DNA from: Woeseiaceae bacterium
GTDB lineage: Bacteria > Pseudomonadota > Gammaproteobacteria > Steroidobacterales > Woeseiaceae
Direction of reading: 5' to 3'
Length of the DNA: 32,452 nt
Assembly (NCBI GenBank): GCA_021773035.1
Contig: JAJFKU010000053.1
Span: forward strand, 1-32,452
Positions 24,495-31,996 of the stretch are shown one piece after another (the first letter of the stretch is position 1; each line of letters begins with the position of its first letter). Under the pieces are notes generated by a model. That model was given only the letters and a program-made list of their open reading frames with translations. It was not told where the DNA came from and searched no databases. The translations under genes and the position numbers were made by a program.

Positions 24495-24980
24495 ATGTAC
24501 TACTGCTATTTCGATACGCCAATCGGCGAGTTGTTGTTGGCTGGTGAGGCCGATGCGCTGTCCATGATCGGGTTTCCAGAAGGCAAGATGCGACGTGATC
24601 CGGATGCGGACTGGATCTACAACGAAGAACCCTTTGCCGACGCTCAGCGGCAGCTCGCCGAGTATTTCTCGGGTAAGCGCAAGGACTTCGAGTTGCCGCT
24701 GTCGCTGACAGGTACGGAGTTTCAGGTCAGCGTTCTAAAGGCGCTGCAGGAGATTCCCTACGGAGAGACGACCTCCTACGGCGCAATCGCGAAACAAATC
24801 GGCAGGCCGAAGGCGGTGCGCGCGGTGGGAGCTGCGAATGGCCGCAATCCCATCCCGATCATCGTTCCCTGCCATCGGGTAATTGGTAGCAGCGGCGACC
24901 TGACCGGCTTCGGTGGTGGACTGGATACCAAGGAAGCGCTGCTCAGGCTCGAAGCGGAGAACAGCGGCGGCTTGTTATAG
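24495..24980 (+). CDS. ogt: Methylated-DNA-[protein]-cysteine S-methyltransferase
   Basis: A 161-residue suicide repair protein that removes methyl groups from O6-methylguanine. The active-site motif is PCHRVIG with acceptor Cys126, preceded by the helix-turn-helix IPYGETTSYGAIAKQIGRP region and AVGAANGRNP, and followed by GDLTGFGGGLDTKEALLRLE. It starts four bases after the Ada-AlkA stop, with GGAGG seven bases upstream, so the two are one operon: damage sensing and base excision followed by direct reversal. Its last six bases overlap the end of the convergent PNPOx-like gene. ogt is used as the closest symbol; adaB-like is an equivalent reading. Confidence 0.95.
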   Translation: MYYCYFDTPIGELLLAGEADALSMIGFPEGKMRRDPDADWIYNEEPFADAQRQLAEYFSGKRKDFELPLSLTGTEFQVSVLKALQEIPYGETTSYGAIAKQIGRPKAVRAVGAANGRNPIPIIVPCHRVIGSSGDLTGFGGGLDTKEALLRLEAENSGGLL

Positions 24981-25637
24981 ACACTTGCCCTGCATGTCGT
25001 TGACGGCGTCGGATGCGGTGACGCCGTCGATGACGCGATCATCGGCCTGCAGTGTCTTAAAAGCACTCTCCAGCGGCAGGATTCCGGCCCAGACCGGGAT
25101 TTCGTAATCGTCGTCTTCGTCGTCGGGCATCCCCGTCGAAACCTTGGCGGATGCCGACTCGATCGTAAGTGCGATGACACCGGTCATTTTGACTTCGTTC
25201 TCGTGTGGCTCGCGCAGTTCATCCCATCGCCCGGGCATCGTGCATTCCGTGATCGCCCGCAGTGCGTGCAGTTTCTCTGCAGGATCCTTGAGCAGGCGCG
25301 GCGTGCCGAACAGGGAGGCCGAGCGGTAATTCATCGATGAGTTAAACGCCGAACGCGCATAGACCAGCGCGTCGACATGCGTCACGTTGACGCAGGCCGT
25401 GGTCGTTTCTTCGAGCAGGCGAATAACCCGGGCCTTGCGGGCGCCATGCAGATAAATCGTCTCGCCATCGCGTCCGTACAGCATCGGCACGACCACGGCC
25501 TGGCCGTCCTGCACGAAGCCGACGGAGGCCAGCAGCGCGGAATCGAGAATGGCGTGCACCGTCTTCCGGTCGTAGGCGGCTTTTTCCCGCTGTTGCCGGA
25601 CTTTGTTTAAGCGGCTGACCTCATAGTCATTGCTCAC
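24975..25637 (-). CDS. PNPOx-like flavin-binding split-barrel protein
   Basis: A 220-residue protein of the pyridoxamine 5'-phosphate oxidase-like superfamily (Pyridox_ox_2 type), whose members bind FMN, F420 or heme. Family segments are LLASVGFVQDGQAVVVPMLYGRDGETIYLHGA and ARSAFNSSMNYRSASLFG, seen here as ALLASVGFVQDGQ, YLHGARKAR and MNYRSASLFG. The C terminus includes IPVWAGILPL, common in the group. Start is GTG 25637 with CGGAG six bases upstream. It begins 13 bases after the DASS transporter stop, so is probably co-transcribed with it. The substrate is unknown. Confidence 0.85.
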   Translation of the reverse strand: MSNDYEVSRLNKVRQQREKAAYDRKTVHAILDSALLASVGFVQDGQAVVVPMLYGRDGETIYLHGARKARVIRLLEETTTACVNVTHVDALVYARSAFNSSMNYRSASLFGTPRLLKDPAEKLHALRAITECTMPGRWDELREPHENEVKMTGVIALTIESASAKVSTGMPDDEDDDYEIPVWAGILPLESAFKTLQADDRVIDGVTASDAVNDMQGKCL

Positions 25638-25650
25638 TGTGAACTCCGGA

Positions 25651-27120
25651 CTAGCTCAGGAACATCGGTGCCAGCTTGTAGGCAACCGCCGATACCAAAA
25701 CGATACCGATCAGATTCAGCGCGAACCCGGCCCGCGCCATGCGCGGTATGGTCAGCATGCCGGACCCGAAAACGATCGCGTTCGGCGGTGTTGCAACCGG
25801 CAGCATGAAGGCGCAGCTCGCGGCCAGCGTAACCGGGACCGCGAGTACAATCGGGTCGTAGCCCGCTTCGATCGCGATAGCGCCGACAACTGGCAGGAAG
25901 GTTACCGTGGTTGCCACATTGCTGGTCAGTTCCGTCAGGAAGATGATCATTGTCGCGGCGACCATGATGATCATGATCAGCGGCCACGTGCCGATGGCTT
26001 GCAGGCTGTTTCCGAGCCAAGCGGCAAGCCCGGTCTGCGACACCGCCGCCGCGAGTGTCAGGCCACCGCCGAACAGTATAATGACGCTCCACGGTAAGCG
26101 TTCCGCGTATTTCCAGCGCAGTAGCAGCGGGTCCGATTTTTCGCCGCTGGGGACCAGGAACAACAGGATCGCGCCGGCCATCGCGATGAGGGAATCGTCG
26201 AGTGCCGCAAGCCCGGGCAACTTGACCAGTGCAGGCCGGAACACCCAGGTCAGGGCGGTCAGTGCGAACACCATGGCGACGCGCTTCTCGGGCACGGTGA
26301 TCTTGCCCATCTCGGTTTTCATCGTCCTGAGCGCCGCCCGCCCTTCGTCCGAGGTGGTGAAATCGACGTTGAATACCCAGCGTGTGAGTGCCAGCCACGC
26401 CAGCGGCAACATCATTGCAGACAGTGGCAGGCCGACCATCATCCAGCTGGAGAAGTCGATTTCCGTACCGTAGTTATCGCTCATAAAGGCCGCGAACATG
26501 GCATTGGGAGCCGTTCCGACGAGGGTGGCCATTCCGCCTATTGTCGAGCCGTAGGCCACGCCGAGCAGCAGCGAGAATTGAAAGTCCTCCTTGGCCTTCT
26601 CGTCGAGATCGGCCACGGTGTTGTGTATTACGGTGATGATCGAAATGGCGATCGGCAGCAGCATCATTGTGGTCGAGGTATTCATCACCCACATCGAAAT
26701 GACGGCGCTTGCGAGCATGAAGCCGCCGACCAGCGAGCGGCCGTTACCGCCAGCGTACTGCAACACGGTGAGCGCAATTCTGCGGTGGAGATTCCAGCGC
26801 TGCATGGCGAATGCGATGATGAATCCGCCCAGGAAAAGATAGATGACCTTGTTGGAGTAGGGGACCATCGTATCCTGGATGCTGGCGATGCCAAGCATGG
26901 GAAACAGCACGATAGGCAGGAACGCCGTGACCGCGATGGGCAGTGCCTCGGTCGCCCACCAGACCGCCATCAGAACACCAACCGCTGCCGCTGCCCAGCC
27001 GGCGTCCGCCAAACCGTCCGGGGCATCCGCCAGTTGCATCAACAGAAACAGGGCAGGCCCAAGAAACAGGCCTACCAACTGGCTCTTCGATCGCCCTTTG
27101 ATCATTGCGCTGTCGTCCAT
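25651..27120 (-). CDS. DASS/SLC13-family sodium:carboxylate symporter
   Basis: A 489-residue inner-membrane transporter with about 11-12 hydrophobic helices. The two family substrate/sodium motifs are present: MNTSTTMMLLPI in the first half and LTSNVATTVTFLPV in the second, with the signature MLPVATPPNAIVFGSG near the C terminus. Relatives import succinate, malate, citrate or sulfate with sodium; this specificity cannot be fixed, though the conserved SNT/SNA pattern fits dicarboxylates. I start at ATG 27120; a TTG at 27153 and an ATG at 27105 are alternatives and none has a clear ribosome-binding site. The flavin-binding gene follows 13 bases downstream. Confidence 0.9.
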   Translation of the reverse strand: MDDSAMIKGRSKSQLVGLFLGPALFLLMQLADAPDGLADAGWAAAAVGVLMAVWWATEALPIAVTAFLPIVLFPMLGIASIQDTMVPYSNKVIYLFLGGFIIAFAMQRWNLHRRIALTVLQYAGGNGRSLVGGFMLASAVISMWVMNTSTTMMLLPIAISIITVIHNTVADLDEKAKEDFQFSLLLGVAYGSTIGGMATLVGTAPNAMFAAFMSDNYGTEIDFSSWMMVGLPLSAMMLPLAWLALTRWVFNVDFTTSDEGRAALRTMKTEMGKITVPEKRVAMVFALTALTWVFRPALVKLPGLAALDDSLIAMAGAILLFLVPSGEKSDPLLLRWKYAERLPWSVIILFGGGLTLAAAVSQTGLAAWLGNSLQAIGTWPLIMIIMVAATMIIFLTELTSNVATTVTFLPVVGAIAIEAGYDPIVLAVPVTLAASCAFMLPVATPPNAIVFGSGMLTIPRMARAGFALNLIGIVLVSAVAYKLAPMFLS

Positions 27121-27259
27121 TTGTTCTCGCTTAGTCCTCGGAGTGTGACGCAAGGCTACCTGTTCTTCGTCGCTTCGTCGTCAGTTTCCGGTCGCTTTTC
27201 CTGAAGTAGCCTAAATATAGTGGTTTGCTCGCCTTCGCCTACTATATGTAGTAGCATCG

Positions 27260-27284
27260 CGTGCGTACCAATCTGGTACGCACG
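27260..27284. repeat. 11-bp perfect hairpin with ATC loop
   Basis: Arms CGTGCGTACCA (27260-27270) and TGGTACGCACG (27274-27284) pair perfectly. There is no T tract, so it is not a terminator. It lies between the divergent DASS and cupin-like genes and could be an operator dyad or the 5' structure of a short RNA. A second small dyad (CTACT/AGTAG) lies just upstream at 27239-27254. Confidence 0.5.
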
Positions 27285-27526
27285 GAGATAGAGATGTAGC
27301 AAGGCAAGCTGGCGAAAGCCATGCTGGAGGCATGAATCGAAGGCGGGTGTGCCGTGAACCCTCTCAACACGTCACCTGAACGGCTGTTTACCTGCATTCA
27401 GCCCTTACCGTCGATGAAGCGCTTCGCCACGCGGGTCAGGAATACGCCGAACTGGATTGCGACAGTGATGTTTCAAACTTTTCGAAAGCGATCCGAGCCC
27501 TGCCCGATACATCTTCTGCTTAGTAT
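27285..27526 (+). other. Unassigned transcribed-looking region before a terminator
   Basis: No convincing gene was found between 27154 and 27574. A plus-strand transcript must end at the terminator at 27527, and the minus-strand DASS gene cannot be its source. Possible contents are a small RNA or a decayed gene. One frame (27398-27523) reads ALTVDEALRHAGQEYAEL and then DVSNFSKAIRALPD to a TAG at 27521-27523, which looks protein-like, but it is closed upstream by a TGA and has no start codon. The frame from GTG 27354 is a weak alternative. Confidence 0.3.
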
Positions 27527-27556
27527 GCCGCCCAGTTTCTGGGCGGCTTTTTTCTT
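27527..27556 (+). terminator. Strong intrinsic terminator
   Basis: A nine-base-pair stem (GCCGCCCAG at 27527-27535 with CTGGGCGGC at 27539-27547), TTT loop and a six-T tract from 27548. The T tract is on the plus-strand side only, so it ends rightward transcription entering from 27154-27526, just before the lipoprotein gene. Confidence 0.88.
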
Positions 27557-27574
27557 GCCAACAGGAAGGCGGCA

Positions 27575-28393
27575 GTGAATTTACGAATACCGGTCAGTCT
27601 TGTTGTTCTCGTTGCCGTCGCGTTGTCAGCCGGGTGTGCGAGCGGGCCGCCGAAGCTACCGTATCCCGCGTTTGTTCAGGTCGATGAGCTCGAGGACATT
27701 TTCATGGCCAGCCTGCCCGGAGTGCGGGCCAAGCAACTCTCCGGTGATCCGCAAACACGGCGAACCAGCAATCGCATCGACCTGCCCAGGGACTGGAAAG
27801 GAACCAGCGGCGGTGTTCCGGGGCGGTCGATGGAGATATTCGTTGTCGAGGGTGAGTTGATGGTCGCCGACATCTCGCTGCAAAGCGGTGGTTACGCGTT
27901 TCTGCCAGCGGGCTCGCTGGGCTTCAATCTGGTGGCGGACAACGGTGCTCGAATTCTGTATTTCGTGCACGATACGGATCCGTCGTCGCTTATTCGTTCA
28001 CCGATTATCATCGACAGTGGCCTGCTGGACTGGGTGCCAGGCGCGAAAGCCGGCGTGAGCAGCAAAGAACTGAGGAACGATCCGGGCAACGGTGCGAAGA
28101 CCTGGCTGCTCAGGGTATCGACCGGAGCATCGCTGCCCTGGCAATCGTCCGGTGCGCTGCGCGAAGGTTACCTGATCAACGGGAATCAGCAGTATTCCGA
28201 ATGCAGGAATGGCAGGGCTGAAACCTGGCAGTATGCGCCGGGCGGTTATTTCTATCGGCCCGCCGACGTCATCAGTGGCGGACCCGAGTCGCATGCCCTG
28301 ACCGAGTCGACCTGGTTGCTGCGTGAAACGAGTCGAGGCGATGAGCGCGCGTGGTCGGAATGCGTTGCGCAGGAGGCTGCGGAAGTACGCTAG
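27575..28393 (+). CDS. Cupin-like (DUF4437-type) lipoprotein
   Basis: A 272-residue lipoprotein with lipobox LSAGC after a hydrophobic signal. Start GTG 27575 has AGGAAGG nine bases upstream. The mature protein holds two cupin-like halves: MEIFVVEGELMVADISLQSGGYAFLPAGS (read as VEGELMVADI and GGYAFLPAG), with a later echo REGYLINGNQQYSE and APGGYFYRPADVISG. This bicupin layout resembles DUF4437 proteins, whose role is unknown. The usual metal-binding histidines are mostly absent from the first half, so it may bind a ligand rather than catalyse. Its 3' end overlaps the convergent DCC gene by four bases. Confidence 0.72.
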   Translation: MNLRIPVSLVVLVAVALSAGCASGPPKLPYPAFVQVDELEDIFMASLPGVRAKQLSGDPQTRRTSNRIDLPRDWKGTSGGVPGRSMEIFVVEGELMVADISLQSGGYAFLPAGSLGFNLVADNGARILYFVHDTDPSSLIRSPIIIDSGLLDWVPGAKAGVSSKELRNDPGNGAKTWLLRVSTGASLPWQSSGALREGYLINGNQQYSECRNGRAETWQYAPGGYFYRPADVISGGPESHALTESTWLLRETSRGDERAWSECVAQEAAEVR

Positions 28394-28800
28394 AACCGGT
28401 CGTTGTTTTTCAGATGCAGGTTGTTGATCCGTGTCCGGCCAAGCACTTTCAGTAGTACATTGCGGCACGCCGCCAGCACCGGGTACAGAAGTCGTGCGAC
28501 CGCAGGCCAGCGGAAGACCCAATAGGACAGTCGGTTGACGAAACCGGTCCTGGAACTCAGCGTCGCCAGCCGCTGTATTGCTTCGCTGCCGTAATAGAGC
28601 CTGTCGTCTGCTTTCAGTACCATGCCCTCGTCAATGTCGAGGCCGACCGCGGTGATCTCGTCCATGATTTTCGAGTCAGTACGCGCGTCAATACGAACCA
28701 GCTTGCCGGCGGTCTGCGCTACGTCGATTCGCTGGCAGTAGTAGTCGCAGATCGGGCATTCGCGATCGTAGACGAGTTCGATGTCTTCGTTGTCGGACAC
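28390..28800 (-). CDS. DCC-family (DUF393) thiol-disulfide protein
   Basis: A 136-residue protein with the defining motif YDRECPICDYYC near the N terminus (Cys15-x-x-Cys18), the D-x-x-C-P-x-C signature of the DCC family of predicted thiol-disulfide oxidoreductases. LYYGSEAIQRLA fits the family's second conserved block, and the C-terminal part is basic and hydrophobic (WPAVARLLYPVLAACRNVLL), possibly membrane-associated. Start is GTG 28800 with GGAG eight bases upstream. It begins 15 bases after the GbsR-type regulator, so the two form an operon. The physiological redox partner is unknown. Confidence 0.88.
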   Translation of the reverse strand: MSDNEDIELVYDRECPICDYYCQRIDVAQTAGKLVRIDARTDSKIMDEITAVGLDIDEGMVLKADDRLYYGSEAIQRLATLSSRTGFVNRLSYWVFRWPAVARLLYPVLAACRNVLLKVLGRTRINNLHLKNNDRF

Positions 28801-28815
28801 GCAAGGCGCTCCAGG

Positions 28816-29340
28816 CTACTTCTTGACGAGCTTCGTGATCTTCGTTCCCAGCGCCATGATCTTGGTCAGGGTGCTGGTCGGAATCCCGCTGATCTGCTCA
28901 TACCAGTCGCTGGTCGATTCGATGAATTGCAGCATGTTGCCGATGCGCTCCTTGGTGATCGGATCGGTCTGCGCTTCGGCCTGTACTTCGGCGGCACAGC
29001 CCTTGAGCATGGTCAGTGTTGGATTGAGTTCGCGTTGTTTTCGCTGCTCGATGATGACGCGAAACAGCTCCCACACTTCGTGCAGGGATTCGAAATAGTC
29101 ACGGCGGTCGCCGAGTACGTGCGTCATCCGGACCAGGCCGTAGCTCTGCAACTCCCGGATGCTGGTGCTGACATTGGAGCGGGCAACCGATAGCAGATCG
29201 ACAATCTCGTCGGCCCGCAGTGGTTTCGGCGAGAGGTACAGCAGCGCCTGAATCTGCGCGACCGTGCGATTCGTGCCCCAGCGGGTACCCATCTCACCCC
29301 AGTGCAGGACGTACTTCTCAACAGCCGGCGTCATTTCCAT
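28816..29340 (-). CDS. GbsR/MarR-type transcriptional regulator
   Basis: A 174-residue winged-helix regulator of the GbsR branch of the MarR superfamily. The opening (EKYVLHWGEMGTRWGTNRTVAQIQALLYL, recognised by HWGEMGTRWGTNRT) and the DNA-binding helix LLSVARSNVSTSIRELQSYGLVR are family hallmarks, followed by RRDYFESLHEVWELFRVI and a helical C-terminal dimerisation region. Bacillus GbsR responds to choline, but no glycine-betaine gene is present here. Two overlapping palindromes lie immediately upstream (29353-29395), suggesting tight autoregulation. It is the first gene of a two-gene operon with the DCC protein. Confidence 0.88.
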   Translation of the reverse strand: MEMTPAVEKYVLHWGEMGTRWGTNRTVAQIQALLYLSPKPLRADEIVDLLSVARSNVSTSIRELQSYGLVRMTHVLGDRRDYFESLHEVWELFRVIIEQRKQRELNPTLTMLKGCAAEVQAEAQTDPITKERIGNMLQFIESTSDWYEQISGIPTSTLTKIMALGTKITKLVKK

Positions 29341-29352
29341 CGGTTATTTCTC

Positions 29353-29395
29353 TAATTTCTGTTATAAGAGAAATTACTGCCTAAACCGCAGTAAT
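29353..29395. promoter_or_regulatory. Two overlapping perfect palindromes at GbsR promoter
   Basis: Palindrome 1: TAATTTCT (29353-29360) and AGAAATTA (29369-29376), eight-base arms and eight-base spacer. Palindrome 2: ATTACTGC (29373-29380) and GCAGTAAT (29388-29395), seven-base spacer. They share four bases. On the minus strand TATAAC (29366-29361) inside palindrome 1 is a likely -10, so both dyads cover the promoter of the regulator. Confidence 0.7.
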
Positions 29396-29407
29396 GCAAG
29401 TCGGGCA

Positions 29408-30319
29408 TTAGCGTGCCGTGGCGCAAATGACGGCCCGGTGCGGAGCCGGCCAGCCTTCGACCGTGCGTGTCGGGTCATCCGGGTCCAGTGCCTCACGCAA
29501 TGACTCGAAGGTCATCCATTCCGTTGAGCGTTGTTCTTCGACGCTTGTTACGTTCGTATCGATAACGTGGACGTCGTCGTAGCCTGAGCGCTGCAACCAG
29601 GTGCTTAGTTCGGCGAGCGTCGGCAGCAGCCACACATTGCGCATGCGGGCGTAGCGATTTTCCGGGGTCGCGGCGCAGGCGTCGTCGCCCGGAAGGTAGA
29701 TGGTTTCGAGCACCAGCTCTCCGCCGGGCCGCAGCGTTTGGCGCAGCTGCCGCAGGTGATCGATGGGTGCTCTCTGGTGATACAGCACGCCCATGGAAAA
29801 CGTTGTGTCGAACTTCCGGGCGGGTAGCGGCAGTTCATGCAGCCGGGCGGGCAGGACGAAGACCTGCGGATCGTTTGCAAAGCTGTTCACCGCCAGGAAC
29901 TGCATGACGTAGAGCAGCGTTGGGTCAACACCGATCACAGCACGGGCACCCGCTTCGCGCATCTGTAAAGCGTAGTAGCCATTTCCAGAGCCAACATCGA
30001 GCACGTTTCTGTTGCCGAGCGGGCCGATGGCGTCTCGCAGGCGCGCCCATTTGAGGTCGCTGCGCCACTCGCTGTCGATCTCGACTCCTGCGAGCGTGAA
30101 GGGCCCCTTACGCCAGGGTGACAGCTCCAGCAGAAGCTCACGGACTTCGGCAGGGTCCGCCGCTGCGCCGGCCAGCGACGCAACAACCCGGCTCCATCTC
30201 TCATAGTCGCCGTGGCCCTTCGTCGACAGGCGCTCGGCGAGCAGCGGCGCCAGGTCCTGAGGCCAGTCGTCAAGGCCGATGGAGCGAAGACACGTTGCCA
30301 GGGCGTTGCTGTTTATCAT
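29408..30319 (-). CDS. cmoB: CmoB, tRNA U34 carboxymethyltransferase
   Basis: A 303-residue enzyme that transfers the carboxymethyl group of carboxy-SAM to 5-hydroxyuridine at position 34 of certain tRNAs, giving cmo5U and broader wobble decoding. Signature segments are SPWRKGPFTLAGVEIDSEWRSD (read as PWRKGPF and IDSEWRSDLKW), the SAM loop LDVGSGNGYYALQ, FSMGVLYHQRAPIDHL, ENRYARMRNVW and EEQRSTEWMTFESL. It is about 20 residues shorter than E. coli CmoB (323), the difference being N-terminal. The start at 30319 follows the cmoA stop by 19 bases; an earlier frame through 30436 would overlap cmoA and is rejected. Confidence 0.96.
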   Translation of the reverse strand: MINSNALATCLRSIGLDDWPQDLAPLLAERLSTKGHGDYERWSRVVASLAGAAADPAEVRELLLELSPWRKGPFTLAGVEIDSEWRSDLKWARLRDAIGPLGNRNVLDVGSGNGYYALQMREAGARAVIGVDPTLLYVMQFLAVNSFANDPQVFVLPARLHELPLPARKFDTTFSMGVLYHQRAPIDHLRQLRQTLRPGGELVLETIYLPGDDACAATPENRYARMRNVWLLPTLAELSTWLQRSGYDDVHVIDTNVTSVEEQRSTEWMTFESLREALDPDDPTRTVEGWPAPHRAVICATAR

Positions 30320-30338
30320 TGCTGCGTGATTCTCGTGC

Positions 30339-31073
30339 TCAGCGAATCGCAATGATAGAGACGAAATTGAAGTAGCGCAGCCAGACAGCTGTCTGGCTGA
30401 AGCCCGCGCGCTTGAGCCGGCTGCGGTGCGCGGCAACCGTTTCGGGTATCAACACGTCTTCCAGTGCGGCTCGCTTGCGGCTGATTTCCAGCGCGCTGTA
30501 GTCGTTACGACGCTTGTGCTCGTGATGCAGGTCGACCAGCAGCTGCTCCATCTCGGCGTTCTCGTCCACCACTTTTTCCGACAGCAGCAGCAGGCCGCCA
30601 TCGTTCAGCCCCGCACAGATCGAGCGCATCAGCGCATCGCGGTCCGCCATCGGCAGGAACTGCAGCGTGTAATTGAGGACCGTCATCGAGGCATTCTCGA
30701 ACTCCAGGTCGCGGATGTCGCCCTGCAATACCTCGACCGGCGTCGCCGGCGCGAACTGCCGGTCATCCTCGGCAATAACCGTCCTGCAGCGCTCGACCAT
30801 GGCCGGTGCGTTATCCATGGCGACGATACGGCAATCAGGCACCGCGATTCCCTGTCGCATGGCCAGCGTCGCTGCTCCCAGGGAGCATCCCAGGTCGTAG
30901 CATCGGGTCCCCGCCTTCACATAGCGAGCGGCCAGGGAGCCGATCGCTTCGACGGTTGCGCCGTAGCCGGGTATCGAGCGCCGCAGCATGTCGGGAAACA
31001 CCTTTGCGACCTCGTCATTAAAGCGAAACGGGCTGTCTTCGGCGCTCTGCCGGTAAATCTTGTCGGTAGTCAT
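30339..31073 (-). CDS. cmoA: CmoA, carboxy-SAM synthase
   Basis: A 244-residue SAM-binding enzyme that converts SAM and prephenate to carboxy-SAM, the cofactor used by CmoB. Diagnostic segments are FNDEVAKVFPDMLRRSIPGY, the loop YDLGCSLGAATLAMR, IVAMDNAPAMVERCR, GDIRDLEFENASMTVLN and LSEKVVDENAEMEQLL. It is close in length to E. coli CmoA (247). It heads the cmoAB operon. The ATG at 31073 has no Shine-Dalgarno and is only 51 bases from the divergent VanY-type start, so the two promoters must overlap. Confidence 0.96.
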   Translation of the reverse strand: MTTDKIYRQSAEDSPFRFNDEVAKVFPDMLRRSIPGYGATVEAIGSLAARYVKAGTRCYDLGCSLGAATLAMRQGIAVPDCRIVAMDNAPAMVERCRTVIAEDDRQFAPATPVEVLQGDIRDLEFENASMTVLNYTLQFLPMADRDALMRSICAGLNDGGLLLLSEKVVDENAEMEQLLVDLHHEHKRRNDYSALEISRKRAALEDVLIPETVAAHRSRLKRAGFSQTAVWLRYFNFVSIIAIR

Positions 31074-31111
31074 CGTTGGATTTTTTAGGGACGCGAAGCC
31101 GGGTCTGAGGT

Positions 31112-31117
31112 TACAAT
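31112..31117 (+). promoter_or_regulatory. -10 box of the VanY-type gene
   Basis: TACAAT ends seven bases before the ATG at 31125. GAGG at 31107-31110 is too far for ribosome binding, so a leaderless transcript is likely. The same TTACAAT-N2-CGCC string occurs at 9863-9876. Confidence 0.45.
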
Positions 31118-31124
31118 TCCGCCT

Positions 31125-31631
31125 ATGCTACGCCAACTGCACACGGAACTCGGAATTCCGGACGACTACGGGCTCGATGGCTTACGGCCGGCTTTCGAGG
31201 AGGCGACTGAATTGCTTGAGGTTGGCCCCAATCTTGTTGGTCGCATGCAGCGCCTGACGCCGGAAACGGCTGCGAACTGGCAGGAGATGCAGGCGGCGGC
31301 CCGGGATGACGGCGTCATGCTGCTGATCGTATCCGGGTTCCGAAGCTTTGAGTACCAGGCCAGCCTGATTCGGAAAAAAATCAATGCAGGTCAATCACTT
31401 AGCGATATTCTAGCCGTTAATGCAGCGCCCGGATTTAGCGAGCATCACAGTGGCAAGGCGATCGATATCGCGACACCGGGCTCAAGGCCGCTGACCGAGG
31501 AGTTCGAGGCGTCGGACGCGTTCGCCTGGCTGCAGAAAAGTGCGGCGGGTTTCGGCTTTTCGATGACTTATCCGCGCGCTAACCGGCAGGGTTTTATCTA
31601 CGAGCCGTGGCACTGGGCAAAAACCGGCTGA
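31125..31631 (+). CDS. VanY-type D-alanyl-D-alanine carboxypeptidase
   Basis: A 168-residue zinc peptidase of the VanY/LAS family (M15), which trims the terminal D-Ala of peptidoglycan peptides. Active-site motifs are SGFRSFEYQ, GFSEHHSGKAIDI (zinc-binding His and Asp) and EPWHW (catalytic Glu and zinc His). No signal peptide or membrane segment is visible, unusual for an enzyme that acts on periplasmic peptidoglycan; it may work on recycled muropeptides in the cytoplasm, as LdcB/DacY-like enzymes might, or lack its first exon-equivalent through a mis-set start. No start codon upstream in frame gives a signal. It diverges from cmoA. Confidence 0.88.
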   Translation: MLRQLHTELGIPDDYGLDGLRPAFEEATELLEVGPNLVGRMQRLTPETAANWQEMQAAARDDGVMLLIVSGFRSFEYQASLIRKKINAGQSLSDILAVNAAPGFSEHHSGKAIDIATPGSRPLTEEFEASDAFAWLQKSAAGFGFSMTYPRANRQGFIYEPWHWAKTG

Positions 31632-31726
31632 GGACGATCGGGGTTTGGCGGGGAGCCCCATACCGTCTGAGTTTCAGCGCCGATCGAATTGCTGGCGTAA
31701 ATATTGAAATTCAGGCCTTATAGCTG

Positions 31727-31755
31727 TTGACAGTGGGGCAGTGTAATTAGACAAT
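31727..31755 (+). promoter_or_regulatory. tRNA-tuf operon promoter
   Basis: TTGACA at 31727-31732 and GACAAT at 31750-31755 are separated by 17 bases, the best sigma70 promoter in the window. A GC-rich discriminator (GCCCGGC) follows, typical of promoters under stringent (ppGpp) control, and an AT-rich stretch around 31698-31712 could act as an UP element. The first tRNA begins 18 bases after the -10. The rest of 31632-31726 shows nothing else. Confidence 0.8.
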
Positions 31756-31772
31756 GCCCGGCTTGCGTGCGC

Positions 31773-31858
<86 letters not shown>

Positions 31859-31996
31859 GACAATGAAATGAAAAACGATCCGGACGGTTTAAAAGCGAGA
31901 GACTGTCAGGATTTTTGTACGTCCAAACAACGTGAGGCGTACGAGAGAGATGTAATACGGCACTCCTTATATAAGGGGCGACCAATGATGAACAAG

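Noticed and set aside
25634..26398. Long antisense frame inside the DASS transporter
   Set aside because: It runs opposite in phase through conserved transporter motifs, has repetitive Arg/Asp-rich sequence and no ribosome-binding site; a by-product of GC-rich codon use.
27285..27360. Resemblance to a GEMM-I (c-di-GMP) riboswitch around a GAAA-capped hairpin
   Set aside because: Only the AGGCAA-like start and a GAAA tetraloop match; the conserved ACGCAAAGCC-type core and the second stem are missing.
30426..31088. Antisense frame across cmoA
   Set aside because: His/Gln/Arg-rich sequence of low complexity opposite a well-supported enzyme gene.
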